From assembly GCF_963678975.1 (NCBI RefSeq), contig NC_089281.1, positions 28,571,616 to 28,635,615 of the forward strand: 64,000 nt of DNA. The letters run 5' to 3'. The stretch comes from Dysidea avara. Taxonomy: Eukaryota; Porifera; Demospongiae; Dictyoceratida; Dysideidae. The notes under the pieces were generated by a model. The model was not told the origin of the DNA, did not search any database, and was given only the letters and a program-made list of their open reading frames with translations. Position 1 is the stretch's first letter. Each line of letters opens with the position of its first letter. Positions 36,500 through 48,180 of this stretch are shown here, piece after piece. The translations under genes were made by a program, and so were the position numbers.

Positions 36500-37011
36500 T
36501 ACCTAAACTGCAGATATACCAGTGACAACCTCTATGCTATTTTTATTTCCATGTTCCCTAATTGAACTTAAAATTCCTAGTACCTGTACCTTTTTTTGTA
36601 AAATAATTATGATTGGTATATATACTGCATCAAAAGGAAGAATGGTACCACACATACGTACTATAAAATTAACTTTGCATCTGCCACAACTATCAATTAC
36701 TGAGAAGCGAAGTGGCCATTATGCTTTTTCAGTGTTTTTCAGTTATAAATATGATGGTCAACAAGCACAGGGAAGCCATAATGCACTGGCACAAATTGAC
36801 ACTTTGCACTGTCAGAAAAAGGAAATGGGACGCTAAAGGAGGACAAAGGTATGTCCATGATGTGTGCATTTTATGTACTGTGGTATGCTTTACATTGCAA
36901 CTTATTGCAAGCATTTTTGGCTGCTTTGAAGATACTTTTGGGCTTGATTCTGCCTGGCCAAGGCTCCATGGAATGGTGAAGCTGGTTTCAATATTTTTTG
37001 TGAGAAAGACT
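36500..37011. repeat. TTAGGGATCA family copy, split by the gypsy insertion
   Basis: Matches the 31664 copy from its TTTTTATTTCTATG part to TTGTAAGAAAG. Its right end (GTGGTCTCTAATGTATG) resumes after the 3' LTR at 41166, so the LTR element landed inside this repeat. Confidence 0.65.
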
Positions 37012-37016
37012 GTGGT

Positions 37017-37096
37017 TGTAAGATACTGTTCTAATTAGAGCACTTGTGTATCACATGTGATGTGTCTTTTGTTAATGATGTTGATTAGTTCTCACA
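37017..37096 (+). repeat. 5' LTR (80 bp)
   Basis: TGTAAGATACTGTTC..GTTCTCACA. It is followed at once by TAGCGCTGCGAGC, which may be a mutated primer-binding site; the tRNA is unknown. The LTR is very short for this class and holds TTCTAATTAGAGCAC, which resembles the dispersed CTATTAGAG motif. Confidence 0.85.
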
Positions 37097-37280
37097 TAGC
37101 GCTGCGAGCTACTGCAGAACCCTGGATGGTAGTGACTTTAATACTATCCTAACCTGCCAACTGGTTCCCTGGTGCCGGCCAGAAAGGTTACGTGTTACTT
37201 GTCTAAGTGTTGTTTTTGCCGCCATTTCTCCACAGTAGATCGATCAGTATACTGGACCTGTTCATCCGTCACCCAGAACC

Positions 37281-37818
37281 ATGACGACATATACTTTCCA
37301 TCAAGGAGACCTCCCGAAGTTGGACCTACAGGTGGACCATGGATCCAATTTTGCAGCATGTAAGCTACAGTGGGACTCCTACTGCAGTTTGTCTGGACTC
37401 GCCGACCAAGATTCGGCCAAACAGGTACAAGCACTCACTCTTTGCTTCTCCCATGACACCTTGTCAGTTGTTCAAAACCTTGGTTTAACCGATGAAGAAA
37501 GAGCGAGTGTTGCCTCTATAATTAGCACCATCAAACGATACATAGATGGCCACGTAAACGAAACGGTAGAGCGAAGGAACTTTCGCAGACGCACCCAACA
37601 AGTTGGTGAATCGTTTGATGATTTCCTTGTGTCCCTCCGTGAGCTGGTGAAAACATGCAACTTCTGCTCTGACACCTGTACTCAGAAGAACATCAGGGAC
37701 CAAATCATCGAAGGCCTATTAGACGCAGATACAGTGGAGGATCTCTTACAAGAGACCAACCTTACATTGGCTACAGCTGTACACAAATGTCAAGCACAGG
37801 AAGCTGCAAAGAAGTAGC
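37281..37818 (+). pseudogene. gag: gag-like ORF of the gypsy element
   Basis: 178 codons from ATG 37281, stopped by TAG at 37816-37818. It shows a capsid-like retrotransposon Gag region: QWDSYCSLSGL early, RTQQVGESFDDFLVSLRELV in the middle, and NIRDQIIEGLLD near the end. The zinc knuckles continue in the same frame after the stop, so the TAG either is a mutation or would need read-through. The neighbouring damage favours mutation. Confidence 0.8.
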
Positions 37819-38345
37819 ATGCTAAGTTACATAATCCAGAATCAATAGCTGCACTTCGAAAACCACAAAACCGGAAATCTTATTCTTCAACGTCTACATG
37901 TCAAGGATGTGGTGCTGTATCCCATCCAGCTGGCCGAACCCAATGCCCAGCCTATAGCCAGATTTGCTTCAATTGCCAAAAAGTTGGCCATTTCGCCAAA
38001 GTCTGTCGGAGTAAGCCATCTAGGCAGCATGCTCCCTTTACTAATACAGAACAGCGTACACCGCATGCAGGACACCGTAGCCTCTCTGCTACTACTGATG
38101 ACCCAACTCACCCTACGCTAGACAACATTCAACATGTAGCCTCCTCTGACCCAGCACCATTAGTTAATCTAGATGTCATCTCTGCAAATGGCTCCTACAA
38201 CACCAAAGCCCTCCCTGACTCTGGTGCCGACATCTCAGCAACTGGAAAAGCAATACAGTCCACCCTTAATGAACGGATTAACACCCTCCTGCCTTCAACA
38301 GTCATCCCCAAAGCAGTCAATGGAGCCAAGATGTGTTTCCATTAG
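37819..38345 (+). pseudogene. pol: Zinc knuckles and aspartic protease region
   Basis: Same frame as gag. Two CCHC-type knuckles (CQGCGAVSH.., CFNCQKVGHFAKVC) at about 37905-38010. The protease active-site motif DSGAD is at 38217-38231. The frame stops at 38345; the protease C-terminus and the linker to RT continue in another frame from about 38333. Typical of gypsy elements related to K02A2.6-like polyproteins. Confidence 0.75.
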
Positions 38346-39765
38346 GAAGACTGCCAGTCACATTCCACCTTGGCAGTACAGAATATCATGATGACTTGCA
38401 CATCTACCCTGACATTCATGGTACCATCCTCTCCTGGAAGGTATGTAAAGCTCTTCGAATCTTACCTCCGTGTTACCCTAACCCCATGTCAACTCCGACA
38501 GTACATGAAATCACTTTGCCACATACTCCTAGTAATGTCATAGTTCCCCTTACTCTCCAACAAGCAATGTTAGCATATCCCATTGTCTTTGATGGACAGA
38601 TAAGGAGCATGGAAGGGGAACAATTCCACATCTCCCTAACTGATGATGTTAAGCCATTCTGCGTCAACACTCCTCGATCTATACCATTCGCGTATAGAGA
38701 CAAGTTGAAGGCAGAACTGGACCTCTTAGAATCCCAGCACATTATAGCACCAGTCACTACTGCAACTGAATGGTGTGCTCCAATCGTAGTCACTCCGAAA
38801 AAGAATACAGAATGTGCGTTGACCTCTCGCATCTTAATCGGTTTGTAAGATGAGAGCAATACCAATCATCCACTCCAGCCCAAGCAGTGGCAGATATTGC
38901 AGCCATTAAGGCTAAATTCTTCACTGTTCTAGACGCCATGAAAGGTTACCACCAATGCCCTTTAGACCCAGACAGCCAACTCCTTACAACCTTCATCACG
39001 CCCTTTGGCCGATATAAGTACTTGCGAGCCCCACATGGTATCTGTTCAATATCGGAGCATTATGATCACCGTATGACTGAGGCATTTGTGGGCCTGACAA
39101 GCTTCCGTCGAGTAGTCAATGACGTCATTATTTATGATGACAATGAACTTCAACATGCCACTCATGTCAGACAGTTTCTCCAACGCTGTGCAGACAAACA
39201 CATAGCATTGGATCCAGAGAAGTGCAAATTTAGTCAAAACAAGGTGACTTTTGCTGGATTTACCTTATCAGCAGACGGATACCAGGTCGATCACTCCATC
39301 ACCGAGGCCATCACAAAATTCCCTACCCCCACCAACAGAACTGATTTGCGATCATTCTTTGGCGTGATCAATCAACTCTCGTCCAGCACAAATACCACAA
39401 CACCTTTACTAACACCATTACGTCCGCTTCTCAGCACTAAGAATGATTTCCTCTGGTTACCTGACCACCAGCAAGCTTTCACTATTCTTAAATATTCTCT
39501 CACCCTTGCACCAGTTCTCTCCTACTTTGATGTTAACAAGCCCACCTGTCTGTGTACAGACACCAGTCGCCATGACCTGGGATTCATACTCCAGCAGAAC
39601 ACAGCAGGCACCTGGAACCTCATCCAGGCAGGGTCACGATTCCTCACTGACACCGAATCTCATTATGCAGTTATTGAACTTGAAATGCTAGCCGTATGTT
39701 GGGCCGTCTCTAAATGCAAGCTGTTTCTCACAGGGTCACCATCATTACAGACCACAACCCTTTAA
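38333..39765 (+). pseudogene. pol: Reverse transcriptase and RNase H, frameshifted
   Basis: Fragment one (38333-38848) runs from the protease linker to the first RT blocks (SQHIIAPVTTATEWCAPIVV). Fragment two (38887-39765), in a different frame, has LDAMKGYHQCPLD, FITPFGRYKYLRAPHGICS, the active-site region RRVVNDVIIYDD and RNase H. At 39118-39120 the first of the two adjacent catalytic Asp residues is Asn, so RT would be inactive even if the frame were intact. Confidence 0.8.
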
Positions 39766-41025
39766 TCCCCATTCTCAACAATCATTGCCTCGATGAAATT
39801 GAAAACCCACACCTTCAAAGACTGAAAACACGACTGATGGCATATAATTTCACTACACAGTGGCTTAAGGGTACTAACAACAATGCCCCAGATGCTCTTT
39901 CACGCCACCCTGTCTGTGATCCTCAGCCAACTGAAACACTTGCTGAAATAGTCATCCATAACAATCCTGAGATGTCCTTCACTGAACTTCTCGCCATCAC
40001 TGACACACAATCTGATAGCCTACGCTTGCAAGAATTATGCAAGCATGCTGAACAAGATGAGGAATATCAGCTGCTGCGAACCTTTGTATTAAATGGTTTC
40101 CCCAAGCACCGTAAACAACTACCTGAATCCTGCAGACGACACTGGAATATTTACCAGCAATTAACTGTAGATGATGACCTGATTGTATACTACATGAGGC
40201 CCACCAAGGAGCACTGCGAACCAAACAACGTGCCCATTTGACCATCTATTGGCCGGGTCTAGATAATGATATTGATAATATCATACTCAACTGCCAACAG
40301 TGTCAAGACCATTTACCATCCAACAACAAGGAACCCATCATCTAGAAACCATGACCCTCTCAACCATTTCAGGAAGTTGCCGTGGATCTAACGGAAAAGT
40401 TGAATCAACCGTCAAATCGATGAAAAGATTATTTATACCTCCTGGAAAGGTCGCTCTCTGGACCACAACAAGTTCTGTCGCGCTCTCCTTCAATACAGAA
40501 ATGCTCCTTCACGTAAGGACGGATTATCCCCAACCCAAAAGCTTTATGGCCATCCTGTCCAGGACACCTTACCTGCACATAGACGCTCATTTTCACAAGA
40601 GTGGCAGCATAAAGCTGAAGCAGCTGAGCAGCAAGCAGAAGCCACGCAGCAATCCTCCGCAACTTATTACAATCTACATGCTCATCCCCTTACAGAGATA
40701 GAAATTGGCTCCAATGTTGCTGTCCAAAATCCCCGTACCAAACTTTGGGATATTTATGGCATTATCACAGCTATATCACCTAACTGCAAATATTACATCA
40801 AAACGTCCAGCGGCAGGGTGTTGGTGCGAAACCGCCGCTTTATACGCAGAAGAGTTCCTCTGTCTATGCCAACATGTACTACATTGCCAGATTCCCCTGC
40901 TGCCCAGGCAACCCAAGAACTCTGCCGTTCAACACGGATCAGGCAACCACCCAATCATCTGATTGAAGACCCCCACCTGGAACTGACTTTTCAATTTTAC
41001 AATTATTGTAAATTTTTTTTTTGTT
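39714..41025 (+). pseudogene. pol: RNase H end and integrase with internal deletion
   Basis: RNase H ends with ITDHNPLIPIL..GTNNNAPDALSRHP. A frameshift near 40196 leads to the integrase zinc finger (HQGALRTKQRAHLTIYWPG, CQQCQ). At about 40378-40390 the core jumps from its first strand (EVAVDLT) to the last helix (KVESTVKSMKRLF). The span carrying the second catalytic Asp is missing, with a short AACGG at the joint. The C-terminal part (RTKLWDIYGIITAISPNCKY, VLVRNRRFIRRR) is in another frame. Confidence 0.75.
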
Positions 41026-41085
41026 AATTAGCATTTGTGATTTTGTAATTAGGTAATCTCACACTCCCAAATGCTTAGGGGGAGG

Positions 41086-41165
41086 TGTAGGATACTGTTC
41101 TAATTAGAGCACTTGTGTATCATGTGTGATGTGTCTTTTGTTAATGATGTTAATTAGTTCTCACA
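41086..41165 (+). repeat. 3' LTR (80 bp)
   Basis: TGTAGGATACTGTTC..GTTCTCACA; 76 of 80 positions match the 5' LTR. It is preceded directly by the polypurine tract and followed by the GTGGT duplication. Confidence 0.85.
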
Positions 41166-41415
41166 GTGGTCTCTAATGTATGATTCATACACAAGTTTAT
41201 ATAAGGGCTTTATATATAACTTGTCATTTTTCCATTCCTATGTGTACCTGCCTGCCTTCAACATCACCTCAATCCATTACTAATGTTGAGGGCACATCTT
41301 GGGAATGCCTAAGACAATTTTGCTCAAATTTGGTATGTGAACTAGAGCTGAAACGGATAGCAACTTTTAAAATCTGGATAACCTGAACTAAATCTTTCTA
41401 GATATCCTACAGATA

Positions 41416-41717
41416 CAATGGCGGATCCAGGATGGGGCATTTGGGGCAAATGCCCCCCCCTTCAAGAAATTGCATACAAGATCGAGATACTCTAATAGAG
41501 CAGTCAGTTACTCTAATAAAGCAGTCACAATGTTCATGAGGCAGTGTAGCTTACCTATGAAGCTATAAATAGGATTTTATTTTACATAACAGACGTGATA
41601 TATTTGGTAAAGGATCACTAGCTATTATTGTTGTGACCTTTTTTTTTTTTTTTTTTGGTCTTCAACTGTTTTTCAGCAAGGTGCCCCCCCTCTTTCCAAA
41701 CTCTGGATCCGCCCCTG
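41416..41717. mobile_element. MITE, inverted second copy of the 10710 family
   Basis: Ends CAATGGCGGATCCAG and GGATCCGCCCCTG, flanked by AGATA on both sides. About 90% similar by eye to the 10710-11046 copy read in reverse, including the T-run and two CTCTAATAGAGCAGTCA motifs. Confidence 0.8.
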
Positions 41718-42172
41718 AGATAGTGACATCATCACTTACTATAAAAACATGACATATTTGTCATGAACCTGCTTATAATTTAGATCAGAAGCAAATATAG
41801 TATCCGTACAATATTTGGGGTTGTAGTATCATAATTAGTGTTAAAGTTTATAAGAAAATCACCATGAAACTGCTTTAAATTATTGGCAACTATCCTGATG
41901 GCTTCAAATCACTATATATCCGGATATTAAACTACAATCCAGATATCTGGATTATATATATAATATATCTGTTTCAGCCCTAATGTGAACTACCCTACCT
42001 AGAGGAGGACACTGTTAAACCTGTCCCATTTCAAGAAGGGAATGCAGAGCTGCGTAAGCATGAAAATTGCTTTATTTCAATTTTCTCCATGGGCCTCATG
42101 GCACATTACTGTGTGCCTTGATATTGTATTTGATTATAATTATCACTATAAAATTATCATTAATATTTGTAG

Positions 42173-45100
42173 GGGCTTGGTGCAAAGCCAGCATTCAATG
42201 AGAGGTACATCTGAAGCACAGAGAATTATACCAATACATGGGTAAGAACTGCATGCTGTGTATAATATGTGACACACTGAGTGAAAACTTGTCTAGTGTG
42301 CATAATTCTGTTTTTGAGATAAATTACAGTGAAATACATTGAGTAAAAAACATATACTATAAAAATAATCTTTTGGTCAAAGTGAAATGTCTAATAGACC
42401 ACCTCATTTGCCTCTTAGTGGAAAGCAATTAGAGAATATCTTTGTTTCGTTTTTGTACCATAAAACAAACATGAATTGTGTGTGTTTGTTTAGCGGTAAA
42501 ATGTAATGTTATATTGTTACTGTTTCTTAGCTTGAACACCGGCCTTCTTGCATGAAAGCATGGTATGGGACAAAACTATACCTTAATGAATTTCCCAGTT
42601 CATGGTGAACACAATGAGACAAGTCCCAACTCAATAGTCGTGACTTATGATTGATTAAATGTAATTTATTTTCTGTATATATAGTCACTGTAAAAATCAA
42701 CTGTTTTGCACTTTCTGCTGCCTATTGTTATAAATCCAAAAGTATTCACCAGATAATGCTGAAATTTTAACAACCCATGCATTGATTTTCCCTTCTAGGC
42801 AACAAAAAGTCATAAAGTGAAGCTTATGAAAAATGCTGACTAATCGAGTTTTCGCTCAGCGAGTCACATATACAAACACATCTTAATGTAGCTATGAAAC
42901 TGAATATAAAGTCAACATACCCTTTGCTATTGGTGCAAAGCTTTGGTAAAATATCTTATAGCTAGTCAATACACACTGAGAGTAGATAACATTGATCTAT
43001 CATATGGTACTACTAGAATTCATAATTATTGATTTATTCAAAACTTAATAGGGATAGTGCGTAGCTATGTATTTAACTATTTTTTTCTTGTATTTCTTTG
43101 GTTTAGGGTCAAATTATTATACATTTTAAAGATGTTTCCTAACTTGCAAAGCAATGTTTTAAAGGACTTTGGTGTTACTATTCGGGGATTTCAAGCAGGA
43201 TCTACTAAATTGTTTCTTTCTGGTCCCACTCAAAGTTTAGATAAACCAAGTCTTATAATAACAAGAATTCTCAATGGACATAATGTTACTACAGAGGCGT
43301 GCATTGGCTTACTAATCCCGTCTGCTCAAACACGGATTAGTTTGGAAAAGTTACCAGTTGTCTTATGTGCATCTACAGAAAATGGCAACGATTTCTGTTA
43401 TGCAAAGGAATTTTCAAAGAGGCCAACTAAAATCACCCTGTCAATTTGTGGACCGGAAAATGCACTACTGAAAGTCAAAGCAATTCTCAAATCTCCTAAG
43501 AAAAAGGAACTTTCTCTTGCCAACACCAGTGTACTACAAAAGTTAAAAGAGTCTCCTAGCTGCAATTTTCCCTATCTTCTGTGTCAGTATGGAGTATACA
43601 TATTGGAACATGTACATACTACTGGGTGCAGTCTTACTGTGCAAGGTTATGTGGAGGGAGAGGTAGATACTGCCTTTTCCATTCTTTCAAATGCTGCTGC
43701 TAAATTTCATTCAAGGACTTACTGTTACTCAAAAATTTTTCAGTATGAGTGTCATCCAAACTTCAAGTTTCAAATACAGGAGTGTATTGTCAAACCATTG
43801 CAACAACAGTTATCAATGGGTGTGTCTATTTCATTTCTTGACTCAGACAAAATTTTACCACTTGAAAAGTTTTCGGGAAGTAGAGGCAAAAATACAATCA
43901 CTATAGTAACAAAAAGCAATAATTCAAAGGATTTTATGGCTGCTTGTGAAAGATTGAAGGTAGGCTATTTACTAGACTTTACAACATTGTATAAGCATAC
44001 ATGCATCCTTCACCTAGTCCAACACTATATTAATGTTTTCAAACTGCATCAATTATTGACTTTTAGTAAAATATATGTATACAATGTACTGGACATAAGT
44101 GCAATTGCAATAAAACTACTAGTATTGGACTATGTTGAGTTCACTGTTGTACTTGTAATTATAACAGTTAACACATACATAGACATATAATTATACAGAT
44201 ATGTGTCCATATGGATATTTTGGAAAACTGTGTGTATGTGTTAATGCGTTTACATTTGCACAGAAATTGAAACCAGTGTACAAGTCCTGTGTTTGGCCAA
44301 AAGAAGAATTTGAATTTTTGTCAAGGGAAATGATAGAAGAAATAAAGGAAGTTGAGCAGTGTAATCATGTATATGTTGAACTTAAAGAAGGCAAGGAGAA
44401 TTCGACAGTTCTACATGGTTTTAGTGTCGATGATGTTTCTGCATCGGAAGATTTCCTTAGAGACTTTGTGGACTCAAATTTAGAAGTTAAATTATCCACA
44501 CCAGTTACACGTTATGACAATTTGTTTATACAAAAGAAGTATAGTAAAATCTTATGTGACTTTTGTTCAGTAAGGTTTCCTACTAGTTCAGATTTTCAAG
44601 TAGACAATGCTAACTTAATTTTAAGAGGAACAAAGATGAAAGTAAACATGGCAAAACAAAGGGTTTGTGAAACCATCAGTATGTTAAAGGTTAGATCATT
44701 TGAGTGCAGATATGATAGCTATGGTGAAATGTGGAAAAGATTGTGGCATAAGTTGAAGAAGAGGAGAGAGGAAGCTCATAACATTGTCATAGATCTACAT
44801 GCAGTTGTTGACAACAAGTACACAAGAAATCTTGCAAATATTGGCTTGACGTTAAAGTTAGCATTAATAGGACAAAGCCTTTCTGACATTACTGAGGCAG
44901 AACATTGTATTAAAAGTATAAAAACTGAATTGTTACATAAAACTGTTTCCCTGAACAGTGCGCAGTTCATAGTAGCAGTTGATGGTATTAGCTCAAAGAA
45001 AATTTGTAATCCAGAAAAGTGGATAATGGAGGTAGTGTTTGACTCGGAAAGACACACGATTGAATTAGTCACTCCAGTAGTTTCATCAGAGGACTTGGAT

Positions 45101-47419
45101 GCTGCCTACAAAACTGTGATAGATTACATAAATGGTGTACCTCACTGTATTGATATGGTGTGTTTGCAAAACTCATCTTTGTGTACTTTTTTACAGTGCA
45201 ACCAGCAAAAATGGCAGCACTTTGTTAGAATTGCAAACAAACATTCAGTATGGATTATGCTACTTCGTGGTTCTATTGAAATATCTGGTAAAACAAATGA
45301 TGTTAATACAGCTAAGAAATTCATAGTGAATGAACTGCAAGAAATTTCAAAGCTGTTTAAAGTGATGAACATTAAGGTGGATGATATGTTAGAGCCCATA
45401 CTTGATACACTCATGTTTAAAGGTGTCGTCGCCAGGAGTAGACAAGATTATGGCGTTGTCGTTTCCTTTAGAAGACAAGAAGTTGTACACACTATACAGG
45501 TTAAGAAGCCTGATGATTCTTTATTCACTATTGAAATATGTAGAGGTAATATATTAGATGAAACTTCTGATGCAGTTGTCAATATAATAAAGTGTGGTAC
45601 GCTTAATGCATTGAGTTTGTCTGAGGAGTTAAATGATGCTGGTGGACCAACAATACAACAAGAATATAGTGACTATGTTAAAAGACACGGAGCACTGGAT
45701 TTTTGTATGCCAATATGTTTTAGGTCAGGTTGCTTACGTTGCAAACTGCTTATTCATGTTAAGCCAGTTCCAAAGGTTTATGGACACAATGGAGAAATAG
45801 TAGGACTTGACAAAGCTATAACTAACGTTTTATTGCTAACAGAGAAACACATGATTGGTAGTTTGTCGATTCCATTATTTGATTCACATGCTGTTTCTGA
45901 ATGCGCTAAGACATCATTGGAGTCTACGCTGAACTTGTGCACTAAAGGATCATTAAAATGCTTGAAATTGGTTAGATTTGTTTTACCAACTATGGAATTA
46001 GCAGATGAGTTTAAACAGAAATTACTGGAGTTGCAAGCTACAGTACCCAGTGTGGTAGTAGCCTTAGATAAATTGTCAACGGATCAATCATATAATTGGT
46101 TTTGGGAAAATGAGTTTGGTTGCTTGGAGGCATATGCAGCAGAGGACTCAGATTCTTTATCACAACAATTTCGTTCAAATTCACCAGTGGGCAAGTTGAT
46201 AGTCAAAGGAAGCACATACACCATAAACTTTGCACAAATGGTTCAAGTTAATGATCATACATTGTATACCAGAAGGATAGAGAAAAGACAGGTTCAACCA
46301 ATTTGGAAATATAAAAATAATGTAGGCCAGTGGGATCTGTATACAGAACAACAATCACAAGCAATTGAAACTATGTGGCAAACTAAAACATCATCAGTTC
46401 TTCAAATAGGAAAGTGGAAGTACGCTTTCAATCTTGACACTACTCCCATGACTCAAACTAATATGTCTACCAACAAATGTCGTTTTGTTTGTCGAATGGA
46501 CTGTAAAATTGCTCAAAACATTATTAAACCTATTGTTGATCATCAATTATTTTTGTTGTTGGAAGGGCCAATACAAACAATAAACCAAGCAAGTAATGAA
46601 ATTGATGAGTTTCTTAAGAGCAATTTGGTTAATGAGGAGGTACCATTAGCCGTGTCTCTACCACCCAACGTGGTTAATGATGTTATTACAAAACATTCAG
46701 TAAAAACAAACAGTTTTACACCAAACCAAGTGGTACTCAAAGGCATAAAAGACAATGTTGTGAAAGCCACTATGGAAATTAAAGATATAATATTAAAAGA
46801 TTACATCTTGACTGTTTCATATCCTGCGGAGTGGGAGGTGCAAAATGAAGATCTTGAACTAAAGCCACTCCATTATGATACTCCAGAGTGGTCTAAGGTT
46901 TCCCAACAATTTTCTACTACATTGGATCTAGCAATAATCGTTAAGATTGAAAGAATTCAAAATAAATGGCTGTGGGAGAAATATAGTCACCATTCTGAAA
47001 GAATGAAAAAGAGAAACAGAGGTATAAGTAATGAGAAAATGTTATTCCATGGAACTCGTGGGACTCCACCAAGCAAAATTTTTAAAGACAAAGTAGCCGG
47101 ATTTGATATGAGATTTAGTAATGCTGGAATGTGGGGGAAAGGCAACTACTTTGCAGCTGATGCTAAATATTCAAACAGCTACGCCCATTGTTTGCCTAAT
47201 GGTGTAAAGCAGATGTTTCTTGCTAAAGTTTTGACTGGAATTAGCATCCAGCTTCAGCCTGATAACAGTTTACAAATGCCTCCTGTGATGAAGTCTTCAA
47301 ATGATGATGATGATATCAGGTATGACACTGTGACAGGATATACCAGGGGAACTCAAGTATATATCACTTATTCCAACGATCAGGCATACCCATTTTATCT
47401 TATTTCTTACATAAGATGA
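42173..47419 (+). CDS. PARP14-like ADP-ribosyltransferase (KH-like repeats, macro, WWE, PARP)
   Basis: Exons 42173-42241, 43107-43959 and 44264-47419, in matching phase; with the RRM exon at 30239 they give 4701 nt (1566 residues). Numbering is for that full protein. About 93-930 and 1260-1370 carry some ten repeats of the hxLxGxxxxVxxAxxxI type (for example LTVQGYVEGEVDTAFSIL, LLLEGPIQTINQASNEI), as in the KH-like arrays of PARP14. A degenerate macro domain lies at about 932-1105. Two WWE domains lie at about 1125-1191 and 1194-1259. The catalytic domain, about 1376-1566, has H1444 (LFHGT), Y1477 (GKGNYFAA) and V1547 (TQVYITY) at the triad. Val instead of Glu predicts mono-ADP-ribosylation or loss of activity, not chain synthesis. 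The intron at 42242-43106 holds a GTGACC-element remnant (about 42540-42868). The second exon (23 codons) is supported by splice sites and phase only. Confidence 0.85.
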
Positions 47420-47811
47420 TGTTGTTGACTTGTTAATATTATGATGTAATGTTGTGTAGTCATGTAATATATATATAAAGTGTAGCTATAAAGTAATTTG
47501 GAATAGCAAAAGGTGTACTAAATATTGTACATACTGTGCATATGGAGGTGTGCTTTTCATGGTAGAAGTATAAATATTTAGACAAATAATGTACTAAAAC
47601 CCTATAGTTATTTGTCCATTAAGGTCGCCAAACAGTAGCTAAATCATGGATGGCTGTATATTTGGTAGGTCACAGTGTTTGTTTTAGTGCAGACTTTAAC
47701 AGTTTTTATTTAATTATTAAGACTTTATTTATTTATTAGTGATGCACAAAACTCAAACATGAGTGTCTGTGTACATGTACAATTTGTTCATAAACTCCGA
47801 GCATCTACGCT
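47420..47811. other. PARP 3' flank; no gene seen
   Basis: AT-rich. An ATATAAAG stretch at about 47474 may serve as poly(A) signal; this is uncertain. Confidence 0.35.
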
Positions 47812-48180
47812 ACATGTAAGAGTTCCATTTGGGTATGGTGGCTGGCAAAAATGAAAGATGATAAGAGTTTATCCTTGCTTGAAGTTGTCTAAACTTTTGT
47901 TGGTGACCTAGAGTTTTTGTTCCAGATGGATGCAGATAGTGACTAAAGTCAACTTCAACTATCTCATTTAGAATTTTGTAAAACATAGTAGGCCTTGATT
48001 GAATCCGTCTGTCTTCCAATGAATTCCACTTTAGTTCAGAAAGCATTGATGAGACACTTGAAAAATCATTACACACAAATCGGGAAGCTTTACGCTGTAC
48101 CTTTTCCAAAGCAGTTTTGTCACAATTCGTATAGGGGGACCAAATTACAGATGCATACTCTACTATTGGCCTATTTAGTT
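47812..48180 (-). pseudogene. LINE 3' end (C-terminal RT region)
   Basis: The minus frame reads RPIVEYASVIWSPYTNCDKT, EKVQRKASRFVCNDFSS, RRIQSRPTMFYKILN and ATIPKWNS, which is the standard C-terminus of CR1/Rex/jockey-like LINE ORF2. Only this end is present. Confidence 0.75.

Larger units (their letters stand above)
37017..41165 (+). mobile_element. Ty3/gypsy retrotransposon with 80-bp LTRs
   Basis: A 4149-bp element bounded by two 80-bp LTRs with TG..CA ends and flanked by GTGGT on both sides (37012-37016, 41166-41170). Order: gag, zinc knuckles, protease, RT, RNase H, integrase, which is the Ty3/gypsy order. A polypurine tract AGGGGGAGG (41077-41085) abuts the 3' LTR. The LTRs differ at 4 of 80 positions, so the insertion is not recent. 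The body has an in-frame stop after gag, at least four frameshifts and a deletion in the integrase core. It lies on the sense strand of the proposed PARP intron. It cannot be autonomous. Confidence 0.9.

Noticed and set aside
37281-37818. gag-like frame as a host gene
   Set aside because: It lies between paired LTRs and is followed in frame by zinc knuckles and protease, so it belongs to the retrotransposon.
43057-43106. Upstream ATG at 43057 as start of the PARP protein
   Set aside because: It lies in a pyrimidine-rich stretch that ends in a splice acceptor (TTTGGTTTAG), and the exon phase fits the exon at 42173.
44201-44263. ATG at 44201 as a separate gene start
   Set aside because: The first codons are intron sequence ending in TTTGCACAG; the phase-0 donor at 43960 joins cleanly to 44264.
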